From assembly GCF_001905885.1 (NCBI RefSeq), contig NZ_LIYH01000002.1:797591-861590 (forward strand): DNA of 64,000 bases, read 5' to 3'. Positions 23,335-32,149 of the stretch are shown here, piece after piece. The stretch's first letter is position 1, and each line of letters begins with the position of its first letter. Position numbers and translations under genes: made by a program. The DNA comes from Streptomyces sp. CB03234. Its GTDB lineage: Bacteria > Actinomycetota > Actinomycetes > Streptomycetales > Streptomycetaceae. Under the pieces are notes generated by a model. The model saw only the letters and a list, made by a program, of their open reading frames with translations, ran no database searches and was not told the DNA's origin.

Positions 23335-23547
23335 ATGCAGCACCAGTTCATAGCCTTCAACCCCGGTCCGGACTATGCCGGATGTCTCAGTTGGTCAGGC
23401 CGGGTGAACGGCAGAATCGTGTGCGTAGTGACGCCTGAGGGAACGCGGAGCGAGTCAGCCAGACGCGCGGCGCGAACCCTGATGGCACGTCAGGGAGTCG
23501 ACTGCAGCTCATGTGACTGCCTCAGCTGTCCGCTGCGGGTCACATGA
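23335..23547 (+). CDS. small Cys-rich protein before the integrase
   Basis: The 70-residue product opens MQHQFIAFNPGPDYAGCLSW and ends CSSCDCLSCPLRVT, with five Cys in the last 20 residues. The ATG has GAGGGGG just upstream; a GTG 11 codons earlier is possible. The clustered Cys suggest zinc or a redox site. It lies between repressor and integrase and reads with them. No family is recognised. Confidence 0.55.
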   Translation: MQHQFIAFNPGPDYAGCLSWSGRVNGRIVCVVTPEGTRSESARRAARTLMARQGVDCSSCDCLSCPLRVT

Positions 23548-23625
23548 TGCAGTCCTAACGGATAGGCCAAGGCAGTCAGGGGTGCCTGCCGCGGCCGTCG
23601 GGGACACCAAAGGGGAACGCGGGCG

Positions 23626-24990
23626 GTGGCGTACGCAGAGAAGCGCGGCAGGAGTTGGCGGGTCAGGTACCAACTCCCCAACGGCAAGTACGACTCGGAG
23701 AGCGGGTTCGAGACCAAGCAAGACGCACTCGACTGGGGCCGCGCTCAAGAGACCGACGTCAAGCGCAAGGTGTTCGTCAACCCCAGCGACGGCCGGAAGC
23801 TGTTCGGAGAGTGGATTACCGAGTGGCGCAAGGTACTTGACGTCTCCGAGATGAGCGAAGAGACCTACGACAGCCGCATCAACGCGGTCATCCGGCCGCA
23901 GTGGGAGAACGTCCCGATCGGCGACATCACGTCGATGAGCTACCGGGCCTGGCAGACCCAGTTGAAGAGTCGCTTCAAGAAGAACTACGTGGACGGCATC
24001 GAGGGCGTGATGCGCATGCTCCTGGACGACGCCGTCGAGGAACGTCTGATCCCCTTCAACCCCATGCCCACCGCCTCAAAGCGCCGCCGCGGCCGCCACG
24101 TCCCCGTTGACACCGCCGACGAGTACGTGTGGCCGACCCCCAGGCAGGCCCGGCTCGTCGCGGAGAACGCCAGAGCGCTGCGGGGCTTCCAGTGGTACGT
24201 GATGATCCTGACCATGGCGTACACCGGCGTCCGCATGGGCGAGGTGGCCGGCCTTCGCCGGGACCAGTTGCAGCTGCTCGGCCTCGAGTACGGTCGATCG
24301 CTGCGAGTGCAGTGGCAAGGGCAGTGGCTGAGCAAGTCAGCCAAGCACATCGTCAACCGTGGCGAGACACTGGAATCGATCGCGGCCCTCCGCCTGGCCG
24401 ACGCTGATCGGGCCGAAGAGGTCGCCAAGGCCAACGACCTCGCAGCAGGAGCGCGCCTCCGCGCCGGGCAGCAGATGCTGCTCCCCAAGGGCTTCACGCT
24501 GCTGCCGCCCAAATACAGCAGCTACCGGACGTTGATCCTGCCGCCCTTCCTGGCCGACCTCCTGTCAGAGCTGCTCGCGATGAACACGCACAAGATCCTG
24601 GTGTTCCCATCCCAGCGCGGCAAGCCGCTGCGCGTTGACGACCAGTTCTACGGCCGGTTCTGGCAGCCGATCCTCCACGGCCAGAAGGCGGAGCCGAAGC
24701 GCCGTGGCCGACGCGCGCAGTCCGCCCTGCCTGCCGTTGAAGGCGTGGAGGACATGGTGCCCCACGGCACCCGGCATGGGCACAAGGTCTGGCTGGACGA
24801 GCAGGGCCACCCGAGGGTCGCTGTGGAGGAACGGATGGGCCACAAGCTGAAAGGCGTGGAAGGTACGTACTCGCACACGTCCCCCGAGATGGAACTGGCT
24901 ATCGCCAAGGGGCTCCAGGAACTGTGGGAGAAGTCGCTCACGGATGAGGCAAGCACCGGGGCGGAGTGGGAGATCAGGCGCTCGTCCTGA
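23626..24990 (+). CDS. int: tyrosine integrase with a LysM-like insertion
   Basis: The 454-residue recombinase performs phage integration and excision. It has an arm-binding N-terminus (residues 1-60), core-binding domain (60-150) and catalytic domain (165-430). Catalytic residues are Arg203 in YTGVRMGEVAGL, His380 and Arg383 in HGTRHG, His406 in MGHK and Tyr415 in GTYSH. Residues about 241-287 (HIVNRGETLESIAALRLADA ... LRAGQQMLLP) match the LysM pattern very closely and sit between the first Arg block and the SYRT strand, where related integrases have only a short loop. The start is GTG behind AAGGGGA. Confidence 0.92.
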   Translation: MAYAEKRGRSWRVRYQLPNGKYDSESGFETKQDALDWGRAQETDVKRKVFVNPSDGRKLFGEWITEWRKVLDVSEMSEETYDSRINAVIRPQWENVPIGDITSMSYRAWQTQLKSRFKKNYVDGIEGVMRMLLDDAVEERLIPFNPMPTASKRRRGRHVPVDTADEYVWPTPRQARLVAENARALRGFQWYVMILTMAYTGVRMGEVAGLRRDQLQLLGLEYGRSLRVQWQGQWLSKSAKHIVNRGETLESIAALRLADADRAEEVAKANDLAAGARLRAGQQMLLPKGFTLLPPKYSSYRTLILPPFLADLLSELLAMNTHKILVFPSQRGKPLRVDDQFYGRFWQPILHGQKAEPKRRGRRAQSALPAVEGVEDMVPHGTRHGHKVWLDEQGHPRVAVEERMGHKLKGVEGTYSHTSPEMELAIAKGLQELWEKSLTDEASTGAEWEIRRSS

Positions 24991-24993
24991 CCT

Positions 24994-25015
24994 CGTCTCC
25001 CAAACGTCTCCCAAA
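24994..25015. repeat. tandem 11-bp repeat after integrase, possible arm sites
   Basis: CGTCTCCCAAA occurs twice in a row (24994-25004 and 25005-25015), starting 4 bases past the integrase stop. Short direct repeats next to int are typical of integrase arm-type binding sites in attP, so they may mark the attP arm now inside attR. Confidence 0.5.
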
Positions 25016-25031
25016 TGATCTTTAGGGCACG

Positions 25032-25071
25032 GAGCGGCCCGATCGCCTCACGCGGTCGGGCCGCTCTCTTT
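25032..25071. terminator. bidirectional terminator at the phage/chromosome border
   Basis: Arms GAGCGGCCCGATCGC and GCGGTCGGGCCGCTC (15 bp, one G-T pair) with a 5-base loop are followed by TCTTT on the + strand. It lies between convergent int and sodN, and could serve both. Confidence 0.75.
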
Positions 25072-25126
25072 GTGCCACTGACCTGCACTCCAGGCCTGGG
25101 CTGTCACGCTATTCGCCGGGCGACGA

Positions 25127-25522
25127 TCAGGCCTTCTTGGTCTCCCAGAAGATCTTGTCGCTCTGGGCGATGTAGTCCAGCGCCTTCTGGCCCGTCGCCG
25201 GGTCGGTCGACGCCTTGGCGGCCGAGAGGGCCTTCAGGGCGTCATTGACCAGCTGGTGCAGCTCCGGGTACTTCTCGAAGTGCGGCGGCTTGAAGTAGTC
25301 GCTCCACAGCACCGAGACGTGGTGCTTGGCGAGCTCGGCGCGCTCCTCCTTGATGGTCGTCGCGCGCGCCTGGAAGTGCGGGTCGTCGTTGGCCTGCATC
25401 TTTTCCTGCGTGGCCTTGACGGACTCGGCCTCGATACGGGCCTGGGCCGGGTCGTAGACACCGCAGGGGAGGTCGCAGTGCGCGCTGACCTTCACCTTCG
25501 GGGCAAACAGGCGGGAGAGCAT
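25127..25522 (-). CDS. sodN: nickel superoxide dismutase
   Basis: The enzyme converts superoxide to oxygen and hydrogen peroxide using nickel. The 131-residue precursor has a 14-residue leader (MLSRLFAPKVKVSA) that must be removed to expose the mature N-terminus HCDLPCGVYDP. There His1, Cys2 and Cys6 form the nickel hook. The rest (HHVSVLWSDYFKPPHFEKYP and FWETKKA at the end) is typical of Streptomyces NiSOD. GGAAGGA lies 8 bases upstream of the ATG. The maturation protease gene sodX is divergent, 153 bases away. The prophage border lies just past its 3' end, leaving it intact. Confidence 0.97.
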   Translation of the reverse strand: MLSRLFAPKVKVSAHCDLPCGVYDPAQARIEAESVKATQEKMQANDDPHFQARATTIKEERAELAKHHVSVLWSDYFKPPHFEKYPELHQLVNDALKALSAAKASTDPATGQKALDYIAQSDKIFWETKKA

Positions 25523-25675
25523 TGAGCTGTCCTTCCTCGTGATCGTCTTCTCAGGTGGGACATTACTCCGTGGCAGACGGGTTTTCGCGGGTGCCCCCAT
25601 GGGCTTACGACAAAAGTCCAGGGTGACCATGGGACTCGTGGAGGAAGGTCCAGGAAGGTCCAGGAGGTGTGCCGG

Positions 25676-26113
25676 ATGACGGAGCAGGGGCGGGAGCACG
25701 AGCGCGGGCCCAGGGCGCCGTTCGGTGTCGCGGAGGTGTCCGGGCCGTCGATGGTGCCCACCCTGCACCACGGTGACCGGCTGCTGGTGCACTACGGGGC
25801 GCCGGTGCGCGCGGGGCACGTGGTGGTGCTGCGGCACCCGTTGCAGCAGGACCTGCTCATCGTGAAGCGGCTCGTGGAGCGGCGCGACGGCGGCTGGTGG
25901 GTGCTCGGGGACAACCGGGCCGCCGAGGCCGTGGACAGCCGCTCCTTCGGCCCCGTACCGGAGGATCTGGTGCTGGGCCGGGTGCGGGCGCGGTACCGGG
26001 GGATACGGCCCGGGCGTCAGCGGTCGGTCGGGGTGGTGCTCTCCTGGCTGGTGTCGGCGGTGCGGCCGGTGCTCGCCGACCGTTCCGTCTCCAGGCGCTT
26101 GCGCGCCCGGTAG
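25676..26113 (+). CDS. sodX: nickel-type superoxide dismutase maturation protease
   Basis: This 145-residue S26-type signal peptidase removes the sodN leader. Catalytic Ser25 is in SGPSMVPTL and Lys64 in LLIVKRL, followed by GWWVLGDNRAAEAVDSRSFG. There is no membrane anchor, as usual for SodX. The ATG at 25676 is chosen for AGGAGG 8 bases upstream. Its last 97 bases overlap the convergent CGNR gene, which is unusually long for two chromosomal genes. Confidence 0.93.
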   Translation: MTEQGREHERGPRAPFGVAEVSGPSMVPTLHHGDRLLVHYGAPVRAGHVVVLRHPLQQDLLIVKRLVERRDGGWWVLGDNRAAEAVDSRSFGPVPEDLVLGRVRARYRGIRPGRQRSVGVVLSWLVSAVRPVLADRSVSRRLRAR

Positions 26114-26646
26114 GCGGCGACGTTCGCACGCGTCGCGCACCGGTCCGAGCAGTAGCGGCGGGACCGGTTGGTGGAGGTGTCCAGGTACGCGTTGCGGCAC
26201 GGGGCCGCCTGGCACAGGCCGAGCCGGTCGGCGCCGAACTCGGTCAGGTGGAAGGCCAGGCCCATCGCGGCGATCGCCGCGTACCCGGCGGTCGCGTTGG
26301 ACGGGTGGTCCGCGAGGTGCAAGTGCCAGCGCGGCCGGCCCTCGTCGTCGAGGGTCTCGTGGCCGGAGATCTGCGGGCTGACCGGGAACTCCAGCAGCAG
26401 CGAGTTGAGCAGGTCCACGGCGTGCGTCTGGTCGCCCGCGTCGGCCGCGGTGAAGACCGCCCGCAGCCGTGCCCGTACCGACCGGAACCGGGTGACGTCC
26501 GCGTCGGTCGCGCGCCGCGCCATCTGCGAGGCCTCGCCGAACAGGTCGCGGACCGCCTCCACGGAGGTGAGGGAGTCCTTGTTGCGCGCCGGCTCCTCGG
26601 TGTTCACCAGACGTACGGCATAGTCCGAGTAATAGGCCAGTTCCAC
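26017..26646 (-). CDS. CGNR zinc-finger protein
   Basis: The 209-residue protein has an N-terminal helical ABATE-type domain (LRDLFGEASQ-type segments, WHLHLADHPSNATAGYAAIA) and a C-terminal CGNR zinc finger: CQAAPCRNAYLDTSTNRSRR then YCSDRCATRANVAAYRARKR. Members are thought to be stress-related regulators. Here the CGNR box reads CRNAY, so the family name residues are partly changed. Its 3' end overlaps sodX by 97 bases tail to tail, so antisense effects between the two are possible. Confidence 0.85.
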   Translation of the reverse strand: MELAYYSDYAVRLVNTEEPARNKDSLTSVEAVRDLFGEASQMARRATDADVTRFRSVRARLRAVFTAADAGDQTHAVDLLNSLLLEFPVSPQISGHETLDDEGRPRWHLHLADHPSNATAGYAAIAAMGLAFHLTEFGADRLGLCQAAPCRNAYLDTSTNRSRRYCSDRCATRANVAAYRARKRLETERSASTGRTADTSQESTTPTDR

Positions 26647-26730
26647 TTGTAGTCCTTACGGCGGCGGTCTAGGGTCGGGAACAGAACGAGTAACAGACAG
26701 GTCTGATACGAGGGTATTACGGAGGTCGCG

Positions 26731-27492
26731 TTGACGGAGACGACTGCGGGAACCGACTGGCGCGCGTGGCAGGAAAGCTGGGACCGGCAGCAGGAGTGGT
26801 ACATGCCCGACCGCGAGGAGCGGTTCCGGGTCATGCTCGACATGGTCGAGGCGTTCACCGGCCCCGCGCCGCGGGTCCTCGACCTCGCGTGCGGTACGGG
26901 GAGCATCACGGACCGGCTGCTGAAGAGGTTCCCCGACGCCGTCAGCACCGGCGTCGACCTCGACCCCGCGCTCCTCGCCATCGCCGAGGGGTACTTCGAG
27001 GGCGACGACCGGGTGACCTTCGTACGGGCCGACCTCACCGACCCGCAGTGGGTGCGGGCGCTGCCGTACGAGTCGTACGACGCCGTCCTGACCGCCACCG
27101 CCCTGCACTGGCTGCGCACCGAGCCCCTCGCCGCGCTGTACGGGCAGCTCGGCGGGCTCGTCCGCGAGGGCGGCGTGTTCATGAACGCCGACCACATGAG
27201 GGACGAGTCCACGCCCCGGATCAACGCCGCCGAGCGCGCCCACCGGCACGCCGCCATGGACCGCGCCAAGGCCGGTGGCGCCCTCGACTGGTCCTCCTGG
27301 TGGGACCTGGCCGCCGAGGACCCGGTCCTGGCCGGGCCGACGGCCGAGCGGTTCGCGATCTACGGCGAGCACGCCGAGGGGGACACGCCCTCCCTGGAGT
27401 GGCACGCGCGCACCCTCAAGGAGGCCGGGTTCGCGGAGGCGCGGGCGGTGTGGTCCTCGCCCTCGGACGCGCTGGTGCTGGCGCTGAAATGA
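26731..27492 (+). CDS. class I SAM-dependent methyltransferase
   Basis: The 253-residue enzyme has the glycine motif of SAM binding, [16 protein letters not shown] (about residues 47-62), followed by [16 protein letters not shown] and [12 protein letters not shown]. The substrate cannot be told. The start is TTG at 26731, with GGAGG about 6 bases upstream. It ends at a strong bidirectional terminator shared with the ABC transporter operon. It is divergent from the CGNR gene. Confidence 0.88.
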   Translation: MTETTAGTDWRAWQESWDRQQEWYMPDREERFRVMLDMVEAFTGPAPRVLDLACGTGSITDRLLKRFPDAVSTGVDLDPALLAIAEGYFEGDDRVTFVRADLTDPQWVRALPYESYDAVLTATALHWLRTEPLAALYGQLGGLVREGGVFMNADHMRDESTPRINAAERAHRHAAMDRAKAGGALDWSSWWDLAAEDPVLAGPTAERFAIYGEHAEGDTPSLEWHARTLKEAGFAEARAVWSSPSDALVLALK

Positions 27493-27495
27493 GCG

Positions 27496-27534
27496 ACGGA
27501 GGGGCGGTACGGGTGACCCGTACCGCCCCTCCGT
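27496..27534. terminator. bidirectional terminator, 18-bp stem
   Basis: An exact 18-bp inverted repeat (27496-27513 and 27517-27534, beginning ACGGAGGGGCGG) with a 3-base loop separates the convergent methyltransferase and ABC transporter genes. Confidence 0.85.
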
Positions 27535-27543
27535 GTGCGCGTA

Positions 27544-28305
27544 CTACAGCACCTTCGACAGGAACGCCTTCGTCCGGTCGTGCTGCGGGTTGGTCAGCAC
27601 GTCGCGCGGGTTGCCCGACTCGACCACCACACCGCCGTCCATGAACACCAGCGAGTCGCCGACCTCACGGGCGAAGCCCATCTCGTGCGTGACGACGACC
27701 ATCGTCATGCCCGACTCGGCCAGGTCCCGCATCACGTCCAGCACGTCGCCCACCAGCTCCGGGTCGAGCGCCGACGTCGGCTCGTCGAAGAGCATCAGCT
27801 TCGGCTCCATCGCCAGCGCCCGCGCGATGGCCACGCGCTGCTGCTGGCCGCCGGAGAGCTGGGAGGGGTAGTTGCCGGCCTTGTCGCCCAGCCCCACCCG
27901 GTCCAGCAGCTTGACCGCCCGCTCCCGGGCCACGGCCTTCGACTCGCCCTTGACCTGGACCGGCGCCTCCATGACGTTCTCCAGCGCCGTCATGTGGGGG
28001 AACAGGTTGAAGCGCTGGAAGACCATGCCGATGTCCCGGCGCTTCAGCGCGACCTCGCTGTCCTTCAGCTCGTACAGCTTGTCGCCCTTCTGGCGGTAGC
28101 CGACCAGCTCGCCGTCGACGTACAGCCGGCCGGCGTTGACCTTCTCCAGGTGGTTGATGCACCTCAGGAAGGTCGACTTGCCGGAACCGGAGGGACCGAT
28201 GAGGCAGAACACCTCACCGGGCGCCACCTCCAGGTCGATCCCCTTGAGGATGTGGGCCGCGCCGTAGGACTTGTGCACGCCCTCGGCCTTCACCATGGCG
28301 GTCAT
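27544..28305 (-). CDS. polar amino-acid ABC transporter ATPase (glutamate/glutamine type)
   Basis: The 253-residue ATPase has Walker [10 protein letters not shown], the signature [15 protein letters not shown], Walker [14 protein letters not shown] and the switch His in [10 protein letters not shown]. It powers uptake by the permease encoded upstream and belongs to the GlnQ/GluA group. The start at 28305 has GGGAGG upstream and overlaps the permease stop by 4 bases. Order in the operon is binding protein, permease, ATPase. Substrate is probably glutamate, glutamine or a related amino acid. Confidence 0.92.
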   Translation of the reverse strand: MTAMVKAEGVHKSYGAAHILKGIDLEVAPGEVFCLIGPSGSGKSTFLRCINHLEKVNAGRLYVDGELVGYRQKGDKLYELKDSEVALKRRDIGMVFQRFNLFPHMTALENVMEAPVQVKGESKAVARERAVKLLDRVGLGDKAGNYPSQLSGGQQQRVAIARALAMEPKLMLFDEPTSALDPELVGDVLDVMRDLAESGMTMVVVTHEMGFAREVGDSLVFMDGGVVVESGNPRDVLTNPQHDRTKAFLSKVL

Positions 28306-29246
28306 GCGGTACCTCCCGCGGCCGGTCGGTTGGACAGGGAGAACACGTTGGCCTTGATCCGCTGGAGCACGGTCGGCGGCAGCTGGCGCGAGGAGCCGCG
28401 CGCGTAGTAGCGCTCCAGGTAGTACTGGCCCACGCTGAGGATGGAGGTCAGGATCAGGTACCAGGCCGCGGCGAGGAAGAGCATCTCCACCGGGGCGCCG
28501 GACGTCTGGCCGATGTCCTGGGCGTTGCGCAACAGCTCGTAGTACTGCACGGCCGCCACCAGCGAGGTCGTCTTCAGCATGTTGATGACCTCGTTGCCCG
28601 TGGGCGGCACGATCACGCGCATCGCCTGCGGGATCACGATCCGGCGCAGGGTCTTGCCGTGGCTCATGCCGAGGGCGTGGGAGGCCTCGGTCTGGCCCTC
28701 GTCGACCGCGAGGAGACCGGCGCGGCAGATCTCGGCCATGTACGCGGCCTCGTTCAGGCCCAGGCCCAGCAGCGCCGTCAGGAACGGCGTCATGAAGTCG
28801 GCCCACTCGTCCTTGTAGACCGGGCCGAGGTTGATGTACTCGAAGACCAGGCCCAGGTTGAACCAGACGAAGAGCTGGACCAGGACCGGGGTGCCCCGGA
28901 AGAACCAGATGTAGAACCAGGCGATCGACGAGGTCACCGGGTTCTTCGACAGCCGCATCACCGCGAGGACGATGCCGCCGACGATGCCGATCGCCATCGA
29001 CAGGACGGTCAGCAGGAGGGTCTGTCCCATGCCTTCGACGATCCGGCCGTCGAAGAAGTAGTCCGGGACGGCGCCCCAGTTGATCTTGCCTTGCGCGAAG
29101 GCGTAGATGATCGCGGCGAAGAGCGCGAGGGCGACGACGGCGGTGACGTACCGGCCGTAGTGCCGGACGGGGATCGCCTTGATGGCTTCCGGTCCGGCGG
29201 GCGGCGTGGCGTCCTCCGGGCCCGTCTTCTTGATGTCAGTAGTCAA
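28302..29246 (-). CDS. polar amino-acid ABC transporter permease
   Basis: This 314-residue inner-membrane protein has about five membrane spans after a longer N-terminal span ([20 protein letters not shown]). It shows the HisMQ permease loop [20 protein letters not shown] (the coupling helix that contacts the ATPase). The N-terminal 25 residues are a charged cytoplasmic extension. One permease gene is present, so the channel is probably a homodimer. It is coupled by ATGA to the ATPase gene and starts 43 bases after the binding-protein stop. Confidence 0.92.
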   Translation of the reverse strand: MTTDIKKTGPEDATPPAGPEAIKAIPVRHYGRYVTAVVALALFAAIIYAFAQGKINWGAVPDYFFDGRIVEGMGQTLLLTVLSMAIGIVGGIVLAVMRLSKNPVTSSIAWFYIWFFRGTPVLVQLFVWFNLGLVFEYINLGPVYKDEWADFMTPFLTALLGLGLNEAAYMAEICRAGLLAVDEGQTEASHALGMSHGKTLRRIVIPQAMRVIVPPTGNEVINMLKTTSLVAAVQYYELLRNAQDIGQTSGAPVEMLFLAAAWYLILTSILSVGQYYLERYYARGSSRQLPPTVLQRIKANVFSLSNRPAAGGTA

Positions 29247-29289
29247 GGTGGTGCCTTTCAGGGGCCTACGTGGCGCTGGTGGCCGGGGA

Positions 29290-30279
29290 TCAGGAACCGC
29301 CGTTGATCTTGGCTTCGGTCACCGCACCGGCGGCGACACCCCACTTCTCCAGGATCTTCTTGTAGTCACCATTGGCGATGACGGCGTCCATCGCGGCCTT
29401 GATCGCGTCACGCAGCTGGGTGTTTCCCTTGGCGACGGCGATGCCGTACGGCGCGGCCTCGACCTGCGGGCCCACGATCTGGAAGTCGTTCCCGCCGCCC
29501 GAGGTCTTGACCGTGTACGCCGCGACCGGGAAGTCCGAGGAGCCGGCGTCGGCGCCGCCGGCGCGCAGCCGGGTCTGGGCCTGCTGGTCGGTGTCGAAGG
29601 CCTCGATCGCGATCTTGCCCTTCTTGGCCTTCACACACCGCGCGGACTCGGCCTTGGCCAGGTCCTCGGAGACGGTGCCGCGCTGCACGACCAGCTTCTT
29701 GCCGCACAGGTCGGCCCAGGTCTTGATGCCCTTGTCGGCGCCCTTCTTGGTGTAGATCGACACACCGGCGTTGAAATAGTCGACGAAGTCGACGCCCTCG
29801 CCCACCTTCTTCTTGGTCTCCGAGTCGATACCCTGCTGGCGGTCCTTGGTGTCCGTCATCGCCGACATCGCGATGTCGTAGCGCTTGGCGCGCAGACCTG
29901 TGATCAGGGTGTCGAAGGTGCCGTTCTCGAACACCAGGCGCACCCCGAGCTGCTTGCTCATGGCGTCGGCGAGGTCCGGGTCGATACCGACGACCTTGCC
30001 GTCCTTGTCCTTGAATTCGACGGGGGCGTACGCGATGTCCGAGCCGACCTTGATCTCACCCTTGTCGCGAATGGCCTGGGGCAGCCGGTCCGCGAGCGGT
30101 GCGGCGATGGCCGGCTTGCCGGTGGCCTGGTCCGTCTTGACCGGCTTGTCGGTCTGGTCGCCGCAGGCGGTCAGCAGCATGGAGCCGGCGACCGCGATCG
30201 CGGCGACCGCGGCTGTCCGGGACGTCCGGGTCGTCCCGGTCTTCGCGGCGGTCGTACAGCGGGTGGTGCTTGCGGTCAT
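29290..30279 (-). CDS. amino-acid ABC transporter substrate-binding lipoprotein
   Basis: The 329-residue protein has a lipoprotein signal ending in SMLLTACGD, so the mature part is anchored to the outside of the membrane at that Cys. Next comes the SBP_bac_3 fold: IKVGSDIAYAPVEFKDKDGK, VGIDPDLADAMSKQLGVRLV and YDIAMSAMTDTKDRQQGIDS. It delivers the substrate to the permease. GGAGG lies about 9 bases before the ATG at 30279. It heads the leftward operon. The N-terminal region before the signal core is unusually long and Thr/Arg-rich (MTASTTRCTTAAKTGTTRTS). Confidence 0.9.
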   Translation of the reverse strand: MTASTTRCTTAAKTGTTRTSRTAAVAAIAVAGSMLLTACGDQTDKPVKTDQATGKPAIAAPLADRLPQAIRDKGEIKVGSDIAYAPVEFKDKDGKVVGIDPDLADAMSKQLGVRLVFENGTFDTLITGLRAKRYDIAMSAMTDTKDRQQGIDSETKKKVGEGVDFVDYFNAGVSIYTKKGADKGIKTWADLCGKKLVVQRGTVSEDLAKAESARCVKAKKGKIAIEAFDTDQQAQTRLRAGGADAGSSDFPVAAYTVKTSGGGNDFQIVGPQVEAAPYGIAVAKGNTQLRDAIKAAMDAVIANGDYKKILEKWGVAAGAVTEAKINGGS

Positions 30280-30840
30280 GGTCGGGTTCCTCCGGCGGGT
30301 GAGGGAGTTGCCAAGCGGTCGCGCACGCACCATCGGGTGTCGCGACCACGTGTGATTACGGCATCTTGCCATTCGGACTGGCCCCAACAGGGGGCCCCGC
30401 ATGTCAAAATCGGATAACGGGAGACCCCCGAACCCCAACAGGCCGGTACATCAGGGCCGGACCTTCTGCGGGGTTGCCTTCTTTTCGCCGGAAAATCTCC
30501 GGTCGATCTCGTCATTCGGACGGGATACCGGCCGCAAACCGGGGCGCGTGCGGACTTGTCCAGAAAACCGGCGATGAGTCATGCCACCGGATCCAGGCTG
30601 TGGCCGGGGTCGAGGCTCATATGAGATACCGACTCGTCGACAGAGCGGTCCGTCCGGTAAGAAGGATCCTTACACCCCTCATCCGGGGCTCAGGGCGCGT
30701 GTGCGGCGCGCCCGACGCGTACGTACCTCTCCCTGCAAGGGCGGGCCAACCGCCTCGCGCAGGCACGGACGCGGTGCCCGCCCACCCCTCCTCAACCAGG
30801 AGTGGCCACCCTCGAACGAAATGACTTAAGGGGTCAACAC
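30280..30840. other. 561-bp divergent intergenic region
   Basis: No credible gene is seen here. The region holds the promoters of the leftward transporter operon and the rightward malic enzyme gene. CCCCAACAGG occurs twice (30382-30391 and 30433-30442), and a 10-bp palindrome AAGGATCCTT lies at 30663-30672 inside a GTAAG...CTTAC pair. I cannot place promoter boxes with confidence. Confidence 0.5.
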
Positions 30841-32058
30841 ATGGCAGCGGAGATCGTCAATCCTCGCAGCGACAGTGACAACAGCACCGAGAGTGCCTCC
30901 GACGAGCCCTTCGATCCGGCGTTCGCGCTGCATCGGGGCGGCAAAATGGCCGTCCAGGCGACGGTGCCGATCCGCGACAAGGACGACCTGTCCCTCGCGT
31001 ACACGCCCGGCGTCGCCAAGGTGTGCAGCGCCATCGCGGAGCGGCCCGAGCTCGTGCACGACTACACCTGGAAGTCCCAGGTCGTCGCCGTCGTGACGGA
31101 CGGCACGGCCGTGCTGGGACTCGGTGACATCGGCCCGGAGGCGTCCCTCCCGGTCATGGAGGGGAAGGCGATCCTCTTCAAGCAGTTCGGCGGCGTGGAC
31201 GCGGTGCCCATCGCGCTCGCCACGACCGACACGGACGAGATCGTCGACACCGTCGTCCGCCTCGCGCCGTCCTTCGGCGGCGTGAACCTGGAGGACATCT
31301 CGGCACCCCGGTGCTTCGAGATCGAGCGCAAGCTCCAGGAGCGGCTCGACATCCCGGTCTTCCACGACGACCAGCACGGCACCGCCGTCGTCACCCTGGC
31401 CGCCCTCCGGAACGCGGCGAAGCTCACCGGGCGCGGCCTCGGCGAGCTGCGCGCCGTGATCTCCGGCGCCGGCGCGGCCGGTGTGGCCATCGCCAAGTTC
31501 CTGCTGGAGGCCGGCCTCGGTGACGTGGCGGTCGCGGACCGCAAGGGCATCGTCAGCCGGGACCGTGAGGACCTCACGCCGGTCAAGCGCGAGCTCGCCG
31601 AGCTCACCAACCGCGCCGGCCTCTCCGGCTCCCTGGAGAGCGCGCTGGCCGGCGCGGACGTCTTCATCGGCGTCTCCGGCGGTACGGTGCCGGAGCCGGC
31701 GATCGCGTCGATGGCGCCGAACGCCTTCGTCTTCGCGATGGCCAACCCGAACCCGGAGGTCCACCCCGACGTCGCGCACAAGTACGCGTCCGTCGTGGCC
31801 ACCGGCCGGTCCGACTACCCGAACCAGATCAACAACGTGCTCGCCTTCCCCGGCATCTTCGCGGGCGCGCTGCAGGTGCGGGCGTCCCGGATCACCGAGG
31901 GCATGAAGATCGCCGCCGCGAACGCGCTGGCGGACGTGGTCGGTGACCAGCTGGCCGCCGACTACGTGATCCCGTCGCCGTTCGACGAGCGGGTCGCCCC
32001 GGCGGTGACGGCCGCGGTGGCCGCCGCCGCGCGTGCGGAGGGCGTCGCCCGGCGCTAG
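30841..32058 (+). CDS. malic enzyme (malate to pyruvate, decarboxylating)
   Basis: The 405-residue enzyme oxidises and decarboxylates malate to pyruvate. Key blocks are AYTPGVAKV (catalytic Tyr), GLGDIGPEASLPVMEGKAIL, VFHDDQHGTAVV (metal-binding Asp/Asp region) and the dinucleotide fold VISGAGAAGVAIAKFLLEAG. From memory the S. coelicolor gene at this place (SCO5261) prefers NADP. The ATG at 30841 is chosen because AAGGGG lies just upstream; an earlier GTG in frame has no such site. It is monocistronic and followed by a strong terminator. Confidence 0.93.
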   Translation: MAAEIVNPRSDSDNSTESASDEPFDPAFALHRGGKMAVQATVPIRDKDDLSLAYTPGVAKVCSAIAERPELVHDYTWKSQVVAVVTDGTAVLGLGDIGPEASLPVMEGKAILFKQFGGVDAVPIALATTDTDEIVDTVVRLAPSFGGVNLEDISAPRCFEIERKLQERLDIPVFHDDQHGTAVVTLAALRNAAKLTGRGLGELRAVISGAGAAGVAIAKFLLEAGLGDVAVADRKGIVSRDREDLTPVKRELAELTNRAGLSGSLESALAGADVFIGVSGGTVPEPAIASMAPNAFVFAMANPNPEVHPDVAHKYASVVATGRSDYPNQINNVLAFPGIFAGALQVRASRITEGMKIAAANALADVVGDQLAADYVIPSPFDERVAPAVTAAVAAAARAEGVARR

Positions 32059-32149
32059 CACCCCCGTGCGGGGTGCGTGGCCGGGCGCCGGCACCTCTGT
32101 GCGGGGTGCGTGACCGCCGCGTGTACCCGGCGGGGTGCGTGTGTCCGAC

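Larger units (their letters stand above)
1..25020. mobile_element. integrated actinophage (prophage), right-hand portion
   Basis: Head and packaging genes (large terminase, portal, prohead protease, HK97-type capsid) lie on the same leftward strand as a long early operon, and the region ends at a rightward tyrosine integrase. Core chromosomal genes (sodN onward) begin about 110 bases past the integrase. The integrase-side end must lie between about 24991 and 25126; I could not fix the att core because the other end is outside the window. No tRNA gene is visible at the junction. The element also carries Spd-like membrane genes and many small unknown genes. No replication polymerase or primase was recognised. 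Confidence 0.9.

Noticed and set aside
1..25020. Conjugative element (AICE) rather than phage
   Set aside because: No TraB/FtsK-type translocase is present, while terminase, portal, protease and capsid are intact in order.
25000..25126. A tRNA gene as phage attachment site
   Set aside because: No tRNA stem set or T-loop GGTTCGA was found on either strand. The visible hairpin is a terminator.
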